From assembly GCA_030278955.1 (NCBI GenBank), contig JAOANR010000004.1, positions 55,887,120-55,951,119 of the forward strand: a stretch of DNA of 64,000 bases, written 5' to 3'. Position numbers and translations under genes: made by a program. The notes beneath the pieces are model-generated. The model saw nothing but the letters and a program-made list of their open reading frames with translations, did no database searches and was not told the DNA's origin. Source of the stretch: Hygrophila difformis (taxonomy: Eukaryota; Streptophyta; Magnoliopsida; Lamiales; Acanthaceae). Every line of letters starts with the position of its first letter. Within the stretch, counting starts at the first letter, position 1. Below are positions 38,199 through 49,850 of the stretch, one piece after another.

Positions 38199-40160
38199 CC
38201 ATTAGATTTGTTATGTGAAAAACTGTAAAATTACCTCTAGTGAATCATTGTTGGGAATTCATCCTAGTAGCTCAATTTAACTCCCTTCGTTGATTACTCT
38301 CTGCAGCCTTCTTCACCATATGCAACCAAAATAAATGGTGCTATCTACGGTGCTGGTGGCTATGATGGGGACTGCAGAATTTTATCCTCTCGGAAAGCCG
38401 ATTGTTCAAGCTCTGTGATGTAAGATTTGAGCTTGATGCACGCCCCGTGTTTAACCTGTCGCAACACGACCGTTGTGGGACAGGCTATACTCTTGCTACA
38501 CGAAAGGAGTAATATTTGGAATGTCACGATCACTACATTCATCCTGATGTAGTGATTGTGCTTCCAATTAGGGTCATTACCAATGCCGCCCATTCCAAAT
38601 ACGTTCAAATGTTGTATCTCCAGCCACTGAAGTTGAACACCAAAACCCTGAATTGGAGGAGTCTTCTCAAATTGAAAGAGATTTGGAATTGCATAGCAGA
38701 TGCATGGACATAGGGTCCTCCATCTACCTATCCCCAACAGTTAAATTGAGGGGTAATACCACACACCAAGGCTTGCCCCTCTGAATGTTCTACGGTCCTA
38801 GTGCACCCGCTTCCATTTTGACCGCTAAGCAATGGGAGGTGGATCGAACCGTCGTCATTACCAATGCCGCCCAGGCCAATGTTGTTGTTACAAACGTGGC
38901 GACCATGTCCAAATGTTGTATTTGGGCAATACCTACAAGTAAACATTACAAAATAATATTAATAACGGCGATCAATACATTTTTGTAAAGTTAATGCTAA
39001 TAATATGAATAGTAATAATGAAATTAATACGACTAATACCACTCTGGCCGCCTGAGTTTATATTGTGATCAATCCGCTGCTATCCTTTTCCCATGGCATC
39101 TCGCATTGGCCACTGAACCGCCCAATTTCCTTTGGAATGTCGTGTATGCCCAATTTTCAACTTGCCGCCTCCCCATCCACTATCTTCGGCAGCTCTTTGT
39201 ATTCGTAGGTCATTCTCAACATTCCGAAAGGAGTAATATCCGGAATGTGACGACCGCAGCATTCACCCTGCTGCGACGCTTGTGATTCCGAACGTGGCAC
39301 TCTTACCTATACCTCCCATTCCCCTGAAGTGGAACTACGAAATGTCGACGTCCCATGTGGCAAAATTTACCCAATCTCCAAAATGACCTACAGTTATCAT
39401 AGCAAACATTGTGCACAATATGATATTAGTACGCGGCCAAACAATAATAATAATAATAACAGTTAAGAAGACGCGCGCTAATTTTCTTTATCCAAAGGAC
39501 ATACTTATTTCTAGGTGGACACCACGCTAATGCTTGCCCCTCCGAGTGTGGTCATTCTGGACCTTCCACGGGGATAATGCCGACTTTAATTTTTCCTTCA
39601 TGTCACTCCGATTATACTCTTACCTATACCTCCCATACCAACTGAAATCGATGTACGAACTTGCAACAGTAACCTGTAGTTGAACATACAAAATATCTAA
39701 GCTAATAGTAAAAACTGTGAACGAATATATAAGACAATAACGATAATAATAATAATAATGATTTGGAATGGTAATTACTGTTGTACCCATTGCATTTCTT
39801 CTCCCTATGTTCAACCTCTCTCAACCTCCCTACACAAAATGAGTAAAATTTGGAATGTCGACTCATAGTGTTTCTTCTCCCGATGCCCCTTTATTATGTC
39901 GGGCCGTAGTGTTTCTTCTCCCTATGCTCAACCTCTCTCAGCCGACTGCTCTCTTTCCTCCATCTCCCTATTCCCAACGGTTTCACGTGTTTCTACGTTT
40001 CCCCGTACACGCGTTGCCAAATCTATCTCTACAATAATTTTCTGAACGGACATTACCAATGCCGCCCAGACCAAGTGTGACGCGTGTGAGTCGAAGTGTA
40101 GCCATTACCAATGCCGCCCAGGCCAATGTTGTCTTTTCGAATGCCGCTCATGTCCAATTG
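37620..40160. repeat. Decayed repeat cluster carrying eight copies of a GMGGIG(K/N) / LP(M/I)PPIP motif
   Basis: At least eight short homologous blocks recur at about 37793, 38024, 38577, 38857, 39303, 39618, 40053 and 40104, all in the same orientation. On the minus strand they read GMGGIGK, GMGGIGN or GLGGIGN. This resembles the P-loop of plant NB-ARC resistance proteins (GMGGIGKT). On the plus strand they read LPMPPIP or LPIPPIP. Longer flanks are shared too, for example 37985-38052 with 39264-39331 and the cgaaaggagtaata block at 37886, 38499 and 39222. Every copy is broken by stops and shifts, and I cannot name the parent sequence. Either a graveyard of NLR fragments or a plain non-coding repeat would fit. 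Confidence 0.55.
38118..38196. repeat. (AAT)n microsatellite
   Basis: About 26 near-perfect AAT triplets. It is one of several AAT-rich stretches between 37.4 and 40.5 kb. Confidence 0.9.
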
Positions 40161-40565
40161 TTGTATTTGGACAATACCTACAGGTAAACATTACAAAATA
40201 TTATTAATAATGGAGATCTAAAAAATTTAATTAATATTAATGCTAATAATATGAATAGTAATAATACGAAATCAGTCACACGGAGTTATTGATAATATTA
40301 TTATCAATATTATCAATAATTATCAATAATTATTAAAAAAAATTAACCATTATTATCAGTAATGGTAACTTATTACCATTATTGATAATGGTAAATTAAT
40401 ACTCATAATTTACCATTATTAATAAAAAAAATGATAAAAAATTACCCAACATTTTTATAATTAGTAAAATAATTAGAATTAATAATTAATATATAATATT
40501 ATTATCATTTTCAGAACTATTTAATAATTAATAATATGAAAAATTTGAGGCGGGTGCAAAACTAT
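40161..40565. other. AT-rich DNA with short inverted repeats
   Basis: Multiple tattatcaataattatc-type direct and inverted repeats at about 40282-40440 could fold into hairpins. No gene is seen. Confidence 0.5.
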
Positions 40566-40685
40566 AGGGTTAAGGGTTTAGGGTTTAGGGTTTAATTTTT
40601 AGGGTTTAGGGCTTAGGGTTTAGGGTTTAGGGTTTACGGTATAATTTTTAGGGTTTAGGGTTTAGGGTTTAGGGTTTAGGGTTTA
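40566..40685. repeat. Interstitial telomere-type repeat (TTTAGGG)n
   Basis: About fourteen perfect or near-perfect copies of the plant telomere unit TTTAGGG, interrupted by two attttta spacers, lie in one orientation. They abut the proposed left end of the large MULE. The array is too short and degenerate, and lies too deep inside the contig, to be a functional chromosome end. Confidence 0.9.
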
Positions 40686-40786
40686 AGGATAAGGGCGAAA
40701 ATACCACTTTTTTAAAAAAATTGGGGAGGGGCGCGAAAATTAAGGGTGGGCCGTGTACGACCCATGCGGTTCGTGCACGACCCACG

Positions 40787-40802
40787 GGTTCGTACACGAA
40801 CC
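40787..40802. repeat. 16-bp imperfect palindrome, left copy
   Basis: GGTTCGT-AC-ACGAACC: seven-base arms around a two-base centre. The identical 16-mer is at 50939-50954. It may be a subterminal transposase-binding site; this is an inference from its symmetrical placement. Confidence 0.8.
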
Positions 40803-41232
40803 GCCTGGGCCGTACACGGCCCACCGGTTCGTATACCCGGGTTCGCGACTCATAAGTTCGCGAACCCACCTTTTTCCCCCACTTTCCCACTTTCTCTTTT
40901 CTTCTCTTTTCTTCTCCACTTTCCCTTCGGCGGTTACTCCGGCGATTATCTGGCGATTTCTCTTGCAAAATGGACGACACCATTCCGGCGGATCTCTCGT
41001 GGGCATTGGGAGAGACGGAGGCGGGCAATGATGCGCGTGGGAGCCAGGCGGGCGGAGAGGGCGGCGGCGCCGGCACGAGCGGCGGCAACGTGGGCGGGAC
41101 CGGGCCATCTTCGGCCGCCGCGCCGCCGGCCAGGGAAGCGGCGGTGCTTCTGCCACCCTCCGGCAATGATCCCCGACGGGTTAGGCTTATTAGTATTTTT
41201 TAATTTTTTAATTTTTTGTTATACCATTACTT

Positions 41233-41647
41233 AATTATTTAATTGTGTGAATTTTGGTGAATTATTATTTTTATGTTTAATTGTGTTGATATTGTTGGAT
41301 TAGCTTTCATGTATGTTCACGAGCTTCTGATTAATTGATCATTGTTAGTTTAGGGTTTAGGGTTTAGAGTTTTAATTATTTAATTGTGTGAATTTTGGTG
41401 AATTATTATTTTTATGTTTAATTGTGTTGATATTGTTGGATTAGCTTTCATGTATGTTCACGAGCTTTTGATTAATTGATCATTGTTAGTTTAGGGTTTA
41501 GGGTTTAGAGTTTTAATTATTTAATTGTGTGAATTTTGTTGAATTATTATTTTTATGTTTGATTATGTTGATATTGTTGGATTAGCTTTTCATGTATGTT
41601 CACAATATTTTGATTAATTGATCATTGTTAGTTTAGGGTTTAGGGTG
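41233..41647. repeat. Three tandem 141-bp units in intron 1 of the Ulp1-like gene
   Basis: Units start at 41233, 41374 and 41515 with aattatttaattgtgtgaat and are highly similar. Each contains gtttagggtttaggg, two or three telomere-type units. A fragment of a fourth unit is visible at about 41681-41702. It is non-coding. Confidence 0.9.
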
Positions 41648-41813
41648 TTTGATGATGATATTGTGGTATTTTTTGTTAGTTTAATTGATCATTGATAGTT
41701 TAGAACTGAATTAATTGGCCGCGATCCTAAATATGGTCGAAAATCAACGGTTCGTTTGATTATTAATCTACTTAATTGTAAATAGTCATTATGTAACGAA
41801 TTTTATAATAAAA

Positions 41814-41845
41814 CTAGGTTTTTCACCCGTGCTCCGCGCACGGGT
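41814..41845 (-). mobile_element. Helitron-like 3' terminus inside MULE intron 1
   Basis: On the minus strand an inverted repeat (ACCCGTGC...GCACGGGT, 41825-41845) is followed by about seven bases, then CTAG and T. This is the layout of a plant Helitron 3' end. The element would extend rightwards into the AT-rich sequence up to about 42200, but no TC-type 5' end could be fixed. Confidence 0.5.
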
Positions 41846-44800
41846 ATTAATTTTTTTAATTTAATACAAACTAATATACTCGATTATTTTAAATATTCAA
41901 TTAAATATTATATGTATAATTAAATATATTAATTATATAAATAGAAAAACTCAATTTATTAATTACCACCCCTACTATTATTTTAATATTATTTTATTAA
42001 AATAGAAAATTTATTTTTATTATTTTAATATTCAATTTCTTATTTTTATTAAAATATAAATTGAAAATTTTGATGCATATTAATATTATAATATTATTAA
42101 AATAAAATGTTTAATTACTTAAGTATATTTGAAAATGTTTGATTAAATTAATAAAATGTTTGATAAATTAACACTACTATAATAATAATAATAAAATGGT
42201 TGATTGGTGAATTGAGTGTTTAACGGGAGGATCAATCCTTTTTATAAATTATAGGGAGATTGGTGGTACGTGAGACAGGGTTGCCAGGGGTCTTCCCCTC
42301 ACTTGGGCACCTACACGCGTCAGAGGACGCTTGTGCCGGAGATTGAGAGCGTACTTAGAGAGGCCGATCCTGACGGTTTGGAGGAGCTCCGCCGATCATG
42401 CTTCGGCCATTTGTTCCGACCGAGGTGGCATCGTGGCACCATTTCAGGGCTTGCCCTGAACGAGCTTTTGGCTCGGGAGGTAGTATTTCACCCCGTCCCG
42501 AAGGAGACGAAGGTGGTGGATTGGCATATGGGGAGCGACGATGAGGTTTGGTTTAGGGTTGGCGGCCGATTCATACGGTACGGGAGAGAGCAGCACGCGA
42601 TTATGACAGGGCTCCGATTCACTGCGACTACAGATTTTCAGCTTTTTAGTCGGGACCCTTTACCGCCCGATAGTGCTGGGGCTAGGTACGCTCGGGTTTT
42701 TAGGGAGCATACGACAAATTGGTGCCGGGATCAGTTTGCCACTGGGGGGGCGTTCAGGGATAGGCCCGGCGATGCCCTGAAGCTCGCGAGGGTGATAGTG
42801 GCCTTCCACATGATACTAGGGCACGATCCACAGGCGCGCACTCCTGATCCATGGATGTGGCGACTCGTGGAGGACACAGCGGCGTGGGAGACCTTTCCGT
42901 GGGGACTCCTGTCATGGCAGGTTATGCGCGCGGGCATCAGACAGTACCCGAGGGCGAGGCTCGGGCACCGTGGCTCAGCGCATTTTTACGGTTGCAGCTA
43001 CGCTCTTTGGGTAAGCTAACAACTCTTGCAAATGTTGTATATTTTTGTGTAGCCTTGATCACACTGTTATTGTGTTGATGTATTTAAATTTATGGCGTGT
43101 CAGGTGTGGGCGGTTGAGTCGATACCACAGCTGCATACGTGGACGCGGGTTAAGTTCATATCTGACCCGGAGGCACAGCGACCACGGATGACGAGGTGGG
43201 AGTTCGACGCAAAATGGTCGCAGCAGTCATGGGGCCAGGCGTTCGATTACGAGGTTAGTATGAGTAACTGTGTTTACCTTCCCTTCATTTTTTTATTCTT
43301 TATTCATTCCATGCGCGAGATTACGAATTATAATTTTTTATTAATTCACTGCAGGATGTTCACATTGTTGAGATTCTGCCGGCGACCGATGTGGAGAGGC
43401 GCGAGCCTTATATGGCCGATGTGGATGCCCCTATCCCGCCGGGGTTAGTATGGATCCCGTTCCTCCAGCGCAAGCGTGCAGCAGCTGGGGGCAGTGGCGG
43501 CAGGAGGGTTCGGCGGAAGAAGGGTGGTGACCGGAGGCGACGTGGACGGGGCCGCGAGACATCGCCATCAGATGGGTCGGGCAGCAGTGGCTCCGACTCA
43601 GACGGGGGTCCCGAGCAGCAGGGGGGGACCCGGCAGTGAGCCGCAGGGGGGTATACATTCACCCCGTCCACATGAGGGTGTTGATGCTGAGCCTCCACCA
43701 CACGCCGCGAGTGTACCTCTTCAGCCTCCCGGTCGGGATGACCAGACATTATTGGCCGCGATCGCTGATATGGTCGCTCAGACAGAGCGGCGCTTGTTGG
43801 ATGAGCAGGCTCGGCGGCAGGCAGAGTATGAGGGGCGGTTGCTTACCCTTTTGCAGCAGGCCGTGGCGTCCATCCGTCAGGAGCAGCAGCGGTCGGTGAA
43901 GGAAATGCGCGGAGAGGTACAGCGGTCGGTGAACGCATTCATGGAGAAGTACATGCGTTTTCGCGGCACAGCTGCCCCATCTTCGACAGTCCCGCCTGTC
44001 AGTGCGCCTACCGAGGGACGTCAGCCCTCGGATGAGAGGGTGGGTGCGGAGGGCCAGCCGGCTGGACCCGCTGCCGCAGGAGCAGCGACCGATGCTGACA
44101 TGCAGCGCAGAGTTGCAGAGGTGGCAGCGGTCCGGCCTACCGTCGAGCGTGTGTCGTCTGAGTCGCGGGATGTGAGCGATTCACCGTCACGTCACGAGGC
44201 TGAGCCACACACGCCGCATACCAGTGGCGGTCCAGCTCACACGCCGATTTCACAGTCTGGTATGTCTTTGATTCTGTATTGTAATTTTTGCACAGTCCTT
44301 TATTATTACTATATTTCTCGTTCACAATTTTATTCTTCTAACTGCGCTTACATACATTTTGATGCGCTGAACCGATGCAGGCGCTCCTTCAGCCACTTCG
44401 CCGACACGGAGTGTCGAGCCAGTTCCCACTTGTGCCCCACAGCCAGGTATTAGTATGAATTTTTGGTTGCAATATTTTGTCCGGTTGTTGCAAATGATAT
44501 ATTTTGCACCTCGTTTGCTAATCCGTCGCATTACTCTTACCTGCATTTCGACCGCTAAAACTATGCAGGTATGCCTTCGCACAGTTCACCTAGAGGGGGT
44601 GGAACGGCAGGACCGAGTACGCATGTGCAGCCTGATGACACAGGTACGTGAACTAATCTATTTATCACCAAAATGAATTGTTTTTAATTAGTTGTCGTTA
44701 TAGTGGCTTATAAGTAGTTGACTTGTTTTACCTCTTTTGCAGCCACCCCTGTGCCTACCACTGGACCCCGGCTGTACCCACTCGGTCCCGACAGCATTGT

Positions 44801-46094
44801 GACCATACGCACCCCAGGTTCTGTGGACTCTGTCCAGTTCCGTAAGGGACGCCGCGGGCGCTTATCCCATAGATTGCTGAGCCCTTACCTACCCCTGGAG
44901 CGTAGGCGCGGTAATGCGGATCAGGCGGCATTTATCGCATACCGTGACGCCGAGGAAGCTGCCCCGTAAGTGTTTATGACAAAATTATTTACATTCATTC
45001 ACCGCAATTACGTGTCTAATAGCTGCCCTTTTGTATAGTGTGAACGTCGGTTGGTGGCATCTAGTAGGGCCCTCATTTTTTCAGACCTGGTGTGACATCT
45101 TAAAATTCCTCGAGTCCGATGTAAGTCAATCTACATTTTTCATTTAGCTACATAAAAGTGACACCATGCTCGAAAACACATATTGACATTCCTGTTTCAG
45201 CACATCGATGCGTATCTCGGCATTCTCCAGTTTTCACCCGGCTGGCTGGGAGTACCGCCCCTTAAGGATTACAAGTACGCCATCATGGACGTCGACTTTC
45301 TGGTTGGTCTAGCTATCCCCATCTAGTAAGAATAATCTTTTGTATTGTTGCAAATTGATTATATAAGTTCATATTTCAATTTATTCCAATAGGACACACT
45401 GATACGCGAGTGTTGGGATGGCCTTCGGTCCCGGATGACCGACTCGCATACTGCATTCTTCAAGTTGTACGTTACGGGGGCAGCTCCTAGTTGGGGGTCC
45501 ACGGCCGACTGGTCAGAGTTAGATGAGGTTTGTGGAAATTACATCTTAATTGCATAATTTTAATAATTAGATTACCGACACTCTAATGATCCTCTTTTTT
45601 GCTACGTACAGATTATCTGCCCATACAACCCAGGGGGTCACTGGGCTATCGTACGGCTGCGACTCCAGGCGCAGACGATTGTTCTACACGATAGCCTCGT
45701 CCCAGACCGAGATTTGAAACCAGATGTGGCCAGGGACCGAGCGCAGAAGATGTGGGTGTTGCGGAAGTTATTGCCGGAGATGCTGTCTCGCACTGGCTAC
45801 TATGATCGTCGTAGCGGCGCTGTTTGCTCCCCCACCTGGGATTTCAAGTTCGCTCGCAAGGAGGCAGTCATCGAGCAGACCGACAGCGTCTCGTGCGGCC
45901 CGATTGCACTGTTCACTGCAGCCTGTATCGTACGTGGCCGATTCCCGGGTGATTATCCAGATGCTTGGGCCATGCGACAGAGCCAGGCTTTCGATGTGTG
46001 GCGCTTCAGTGCAGACCCGGACCAGGGCCCCACACGCAGCACGGCTCTCGAACCCCCAGCCCGGGGTTTGTTTGATATTGTATCGGAGACTTAG

Positions 46095-46533
46095 GTGTTT
46101 TTTAGATATTTTGTGCACTTTTCACGCATTATTATTTGGAGATATTTTGTGAGGATGTACAGTTCACGTTTCAAGTATTTTATGCACCACATATATTATT
46201 GTTACCCAATTCACGTATTATCGAATATTATCGAATCGAATCGAATTATTCTATAAGGTAATTTAATTATTAAACTTAAATATTTAATTTGATTTATAGA
46301 TCAAATTTAATATTTTAATATTATATATAAATATAGTTATATTAACTAGTAAATATAGTCACTAAAATTAAAATTTTAAATTATTTAACTATATAAATTT
46401 ATATATTTATATATAATTTTAATATAAAATCGAATATCGAATCGAATCAAATATTAATCGAAACATAAAATTCCGAATAATTTCGAATCGAATCAAATCG
46501 AACCAAAAATATTTGATTCCTTTACAACCCTAA
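46095..46533. other. AT-rich spacer between the two convergent MULE genes
   Basis: AT-rich DNA containing repeated cgaatcgaat motifs (about 46218-46245 and 46428-46500). Presumably the 3' ends of both MULE transcripts lie here. No polyadenylation signal can be assigned with confidence. Confidence 0.5.
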
Positions 46534-49299
46534 CTAGTAATACGGAGCTGGGCTGTTTAAGTCTGGGAAAATTAAACAATTCGCTTCATCGTGTCCCGCG
46601 CCACCACATGATGTACATAAGTGTGGAATGGTTGGTCGGTACTCGGATGGACCGGCGACATCGGCGCTCGGGCCAGGACACCTCTTCCAATTATGGCCCA
46701 CCGCCCCACACACACTGCAGGTTTGCCGCCTTCTGTAATTCCTAGCTCCTTCTGCCCCCGATGGAATCCGACTTTGTTTCGGTCGACCAGCCTGCCTCGG
46801 GCAATCTGGCGTCTTGCACGTTGCGTTGGCAATCGCGGTGGGGACTACCCAGTCGGTCGGGTGGTCCATAGGATACACTCGCGCTTTCCATGACTGGACG
46901 AGGACCGCACGCTTGTAGTGTGGTGACACATATGCAGTCTGCTCGTGGTTCACAGCCCTGCGCAGAAAGGTTGGAGCGTTAATTAAACATTATGTCCGTG
47001 CCACTTAACCAGTATAAAACCGACTTCTAGTTCAGGCCCGTCGATACCTAATCGCTGCCGATGCATGGGGACACGGTATCAAATGCTGCTGAAACCTCTG
47101 GCACGTGCATGTCTTCGAGCCAAGGTTTACTGTGTACTCCTTGCCGTTCTGCTTGACGTTGAACTCATCGGACTTCCTTGTGTCCTTCACTAACAGGGTC
47201 TGTCCTTCGTCTTTCGCCTTCATCAGCTCCGCATGTGCCCAGTCAGTCAACACAGTAGTGCCGCTCAACGCGTCGTTGTGCCGCTCCGTAAACCAATCAA
47301 CAATAGTTGCACGAATGACGTCCAGCATTGAGCACACAGGCAACCTTCGCGCCCACTTCAATACGTGGTTCATGCTCTCTACGGGATTCGTCGTCATCAT
47401 GTCATAACGACGAACAGGACACTTCACACGCGCAAACTTGTCCTCCCCTACTTTCTCCACTAGATGCGTATATGCGGAAGGACACTGTTGCTTCAACGCA
47501 TCCATGTGACGATTATAATCTGAATTCTTGTATGCATAGGCAGCCGATGTGAACAGATCCTTCACTCTCTTCCCATACCGACCTAGATTGGACTTTATGT
47601 GGAACGTACAGAGGACGTGGCGTGCATGTGGTAACACTTGCTCAATCGCAGTTCCAATGCACTTCGCCCCGTCGGACACAATCAACACATCTTTCTGCAG
47701 GTGTAGTGCCCGATGTAATTGCAATAGAAACCACCGCCACGTCTCAATTGACTCTGTCGGCCCAACAGCGAATGCAAGCGGGAATAACTGATTGTTTCCG
47801 TCTTTCGTTACCGCCACGAAGAGGACACCCTTGTACTTGCCCTTTAAATGTGTCCCGTCGATTGCCATGAAAGGGCGCATCAGTGGCCACCCAGCAATCG
47901 AGGCACCCAGTGCAAAGAATGCAAGCCCGAATTTCCCCTCCATGTCCACCGCGTAATCCGTCACCGTATTCGCATTTGTCTCCTTCAGCATGTGTAGGTA
48001 CGAAGGGATCATCTTGAAAGAACTGTCGTGATCCCCAAAAATTGAGACAATTGCATGGTCCCTAATCTTCCGGGCCATTCCGATCGAGACGTTGACACCT
48101 TCTTTACGCAGCTTACTCTGAATCATTAAAGGCTCTAACGTCTTCTCCTCGACAACAATATCTGCGGCATAATAGCTGCCCAAATGTCTCGATGGGAGTG
48201 TCGTCGGATTAGGCCTGTCCGGGTCTGCACTGCACGTATGCGGGACCAGTCTGTACACCGTCCAAAGCGATGCCGTTCCCCTTGCTCGCATCTGAAATTC
48301 GCAACCATCAACCCTACACCTCACGAAATACCTCGACTTATCCGACTTCCACGTATCAAAACCACACCTAGCATCCACAAGATATTTTGTCAGCTTTTCT
48401 TATAATTTCGCCTTCGTTGGGAAGATTGAGCCGACTGCGAATGATGTGTCCACAGTCTCGTCCACGTGTTCATCCACCAATCGTTCCGGTAAGTCGAAGT
48501 GTGGCCGCGGAAGGTTCCACTTCCCATAACTCATCTCTGGCACAACGTATGCTTCTTCAGTCCTCGGCCAGACCGGATTATGCCCTGCTTGCAGCCCGGG
48601 CCGCCCCTCTTTCTGGACCCGTTCCTTATTCCGCTCTAGGTCTCTGAGGATATTGTAATACTCTTCCACACCACCGTAACGCAAGGGTGGGTCTGGATCC
48701 TCTTCAGCCTCCGATCCCGAGCTATTCTCCTCATCACGTGCTGTATTTCCAGCATCCTCCGCATGGCCATGCTCTACGACATCTCCGCCGAGATTCACCG
48801 CCGTCTCCGGCACCTCATCGTATTGTAAATGCCTCCCTCCTTCACCGATAACACTGCTCGGATATCCAGCAAAATTGCCGATAACGCTTCTTTAGTATAC
48901 ATTTTCACCAACCGCTCCGTACCCGTGGCTGTTCTCGACTACATTTGCATGCCCAAACATATTCATTGTCGGGGTCGTGCCAAATATGCTCTCCATCACA
49001 CTTCCCGACCCTAAATTGGCGATTGGGAAATTTCGTTCGGCGTCGTAATTTGTTGAGTGTTGTGTATCTTGTATCCCTTTTATTAAAAACAATTCCACAA
49101 ACACATGTAAACCTTATAAAATTACGGCTGCATAATATGTAGATGACGTATTTCAACCACACTACAGTGTATCCGTTAAAAAATAATTACAAGCAGTGTA
49201 AAAATAAAACTTACGGTTCAGACCCCGCTCTTCCTCGTCGTGTGAATGCCACTCGCCCTGGTACCATGTGCTGCCGCTTAGCCGCTCAAACCAAGACAT
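46534..49299 (-). pseudogene. MURA-type MULE transposase with two in-frame TAA codons
   Basis: Three exons (49299-49215, 49067-47048, 46957-46534) join into an 842-codon frame broken only by TAA at 48894-48892 and at 48402-48400. After the second stop come the N-terminal zinc-binding-like region (KSDKSRYFVRCRVDGCEF), the DDE transposase core (AIDGTHLKGKYKG, then VSDGAKCIG, then CTFH), a SWIM finger (CTCQRFQQHLIPCPHA), and two CCHC knuckles in the last exon (CSVCGAVGHNWKRC and CTSCGGAGHDEANC). Such proteins cut and move Mutator elements. Both stops would be explained by CAA to TAA changes, the C-to-T type expected at methylated, silenced transposons, but the original codons are not known. The gene runs against the Ulp1-like gene with about 440 bases between their stops. 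Confidence 0.88.
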
Positions 49300-49613
49300 T
49301 GTTCTGAATAGTGGATCAATCACCCATAAGTAACAACATAACAATTTTACCGATTTATTACAACAATATGTTTAATAGTAATAACAATAATTTTAATTAT
49401 TATAAACTACAATATGTTAATAATTTTTTCAATAATAATAGCAATAATAACAATAGTAATAATAATGATAACACCAATAACACTATTATTAGTAGCAACA
49501 CTATTCTTATTAATAACAGTAATTACTAATCTCCATTATACCACCAATAATTTCTGGAAAGGACTGTGCAAGAACCAACAGATTCGTGGGCAATAAGCTG
49601 GACGAATCACACA

Positions 49614-49850
49614 TTAAAGATTGACCTGTGGTTCGTGGTCTAAGGGTTGGTGGTGCACACATCGACCACGAACCACCACGAACCACATACCTTAACACGG
49701 CCCTGTGGTTCGTGGTAGCTTACCACGGCCCCGTGGTTCGTGGTACTGGTTCGTGGTCGCAAATGGACCACGAACCCCAGTGTGGGCCGTGGTTGCAAAT
49801 GGACCACGACCCTGTGGTTGCAACCACGAACCGCAAGGTTTTTTTTTTCA
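49614..49850. repeat. Inner right cluster of ggttcgtgg / ccacgaacc motifs
   Basis: Roughly ten copies of ggttcgtgg or its complement occur in both orientations, some as hairpins (cgaccacgaacc with ggttcgtggtc). They lie just upstream of the transposase start. This may be a transposase-binding or promoter region; that is an inference. Confidence 0.75.

Larger units (their letters stand above)
40970..46094 (+). pseudogene. MULE-borne DUF1985 / Ulp1-like C48 protease gene, one frameshift
   Basis: Exons 40970-41179, 42255-43010, 43104-43253, 43355-44259, 44381-44446, 44569-44643, 44743-44965, 45039-45120, 45201-45302, 45393-45527 and 45612-46094 join in frame, except for a one-base shift in exon 4 at a run of seven G (about 43619-43627). 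That makes about 1062 codons. The N-terminus is G/A/P-rich. Exons 2-3 encode a DUF1985-type domain (SCFGHLF, DEVWFRVGGRFIRYG, IMTGLRF, WGLLSWQVM). Exon 4 has an R/K/S-rich region and a coiled coil (ERRLLDEQARRQAEYEGRLL). The last exon is a C48 peptidase core with catalytic-type His (45639, GGHW), Asp (45690, HDSL), Gln (45876, EQTD) and Cys (45894, SCGP) all kept. The donor at 45303 (gttggt) is weak. Ulp1 proteases process SUMO; the role of the transposon-borne versions is unknown. The shift could be a sequencing error in the G-run. Confidence 0.8.

Noticed and set aside
40566..40685. A true chromosome end
   Set aside because: Only about fourteen interrupted units, with kilobases of ordinary sequence on both sides.
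47105..47870. Plus-strand ORFs opposite the transposase
   Set aside because: They are antisense shadows of a frame with clear MURA motifs.
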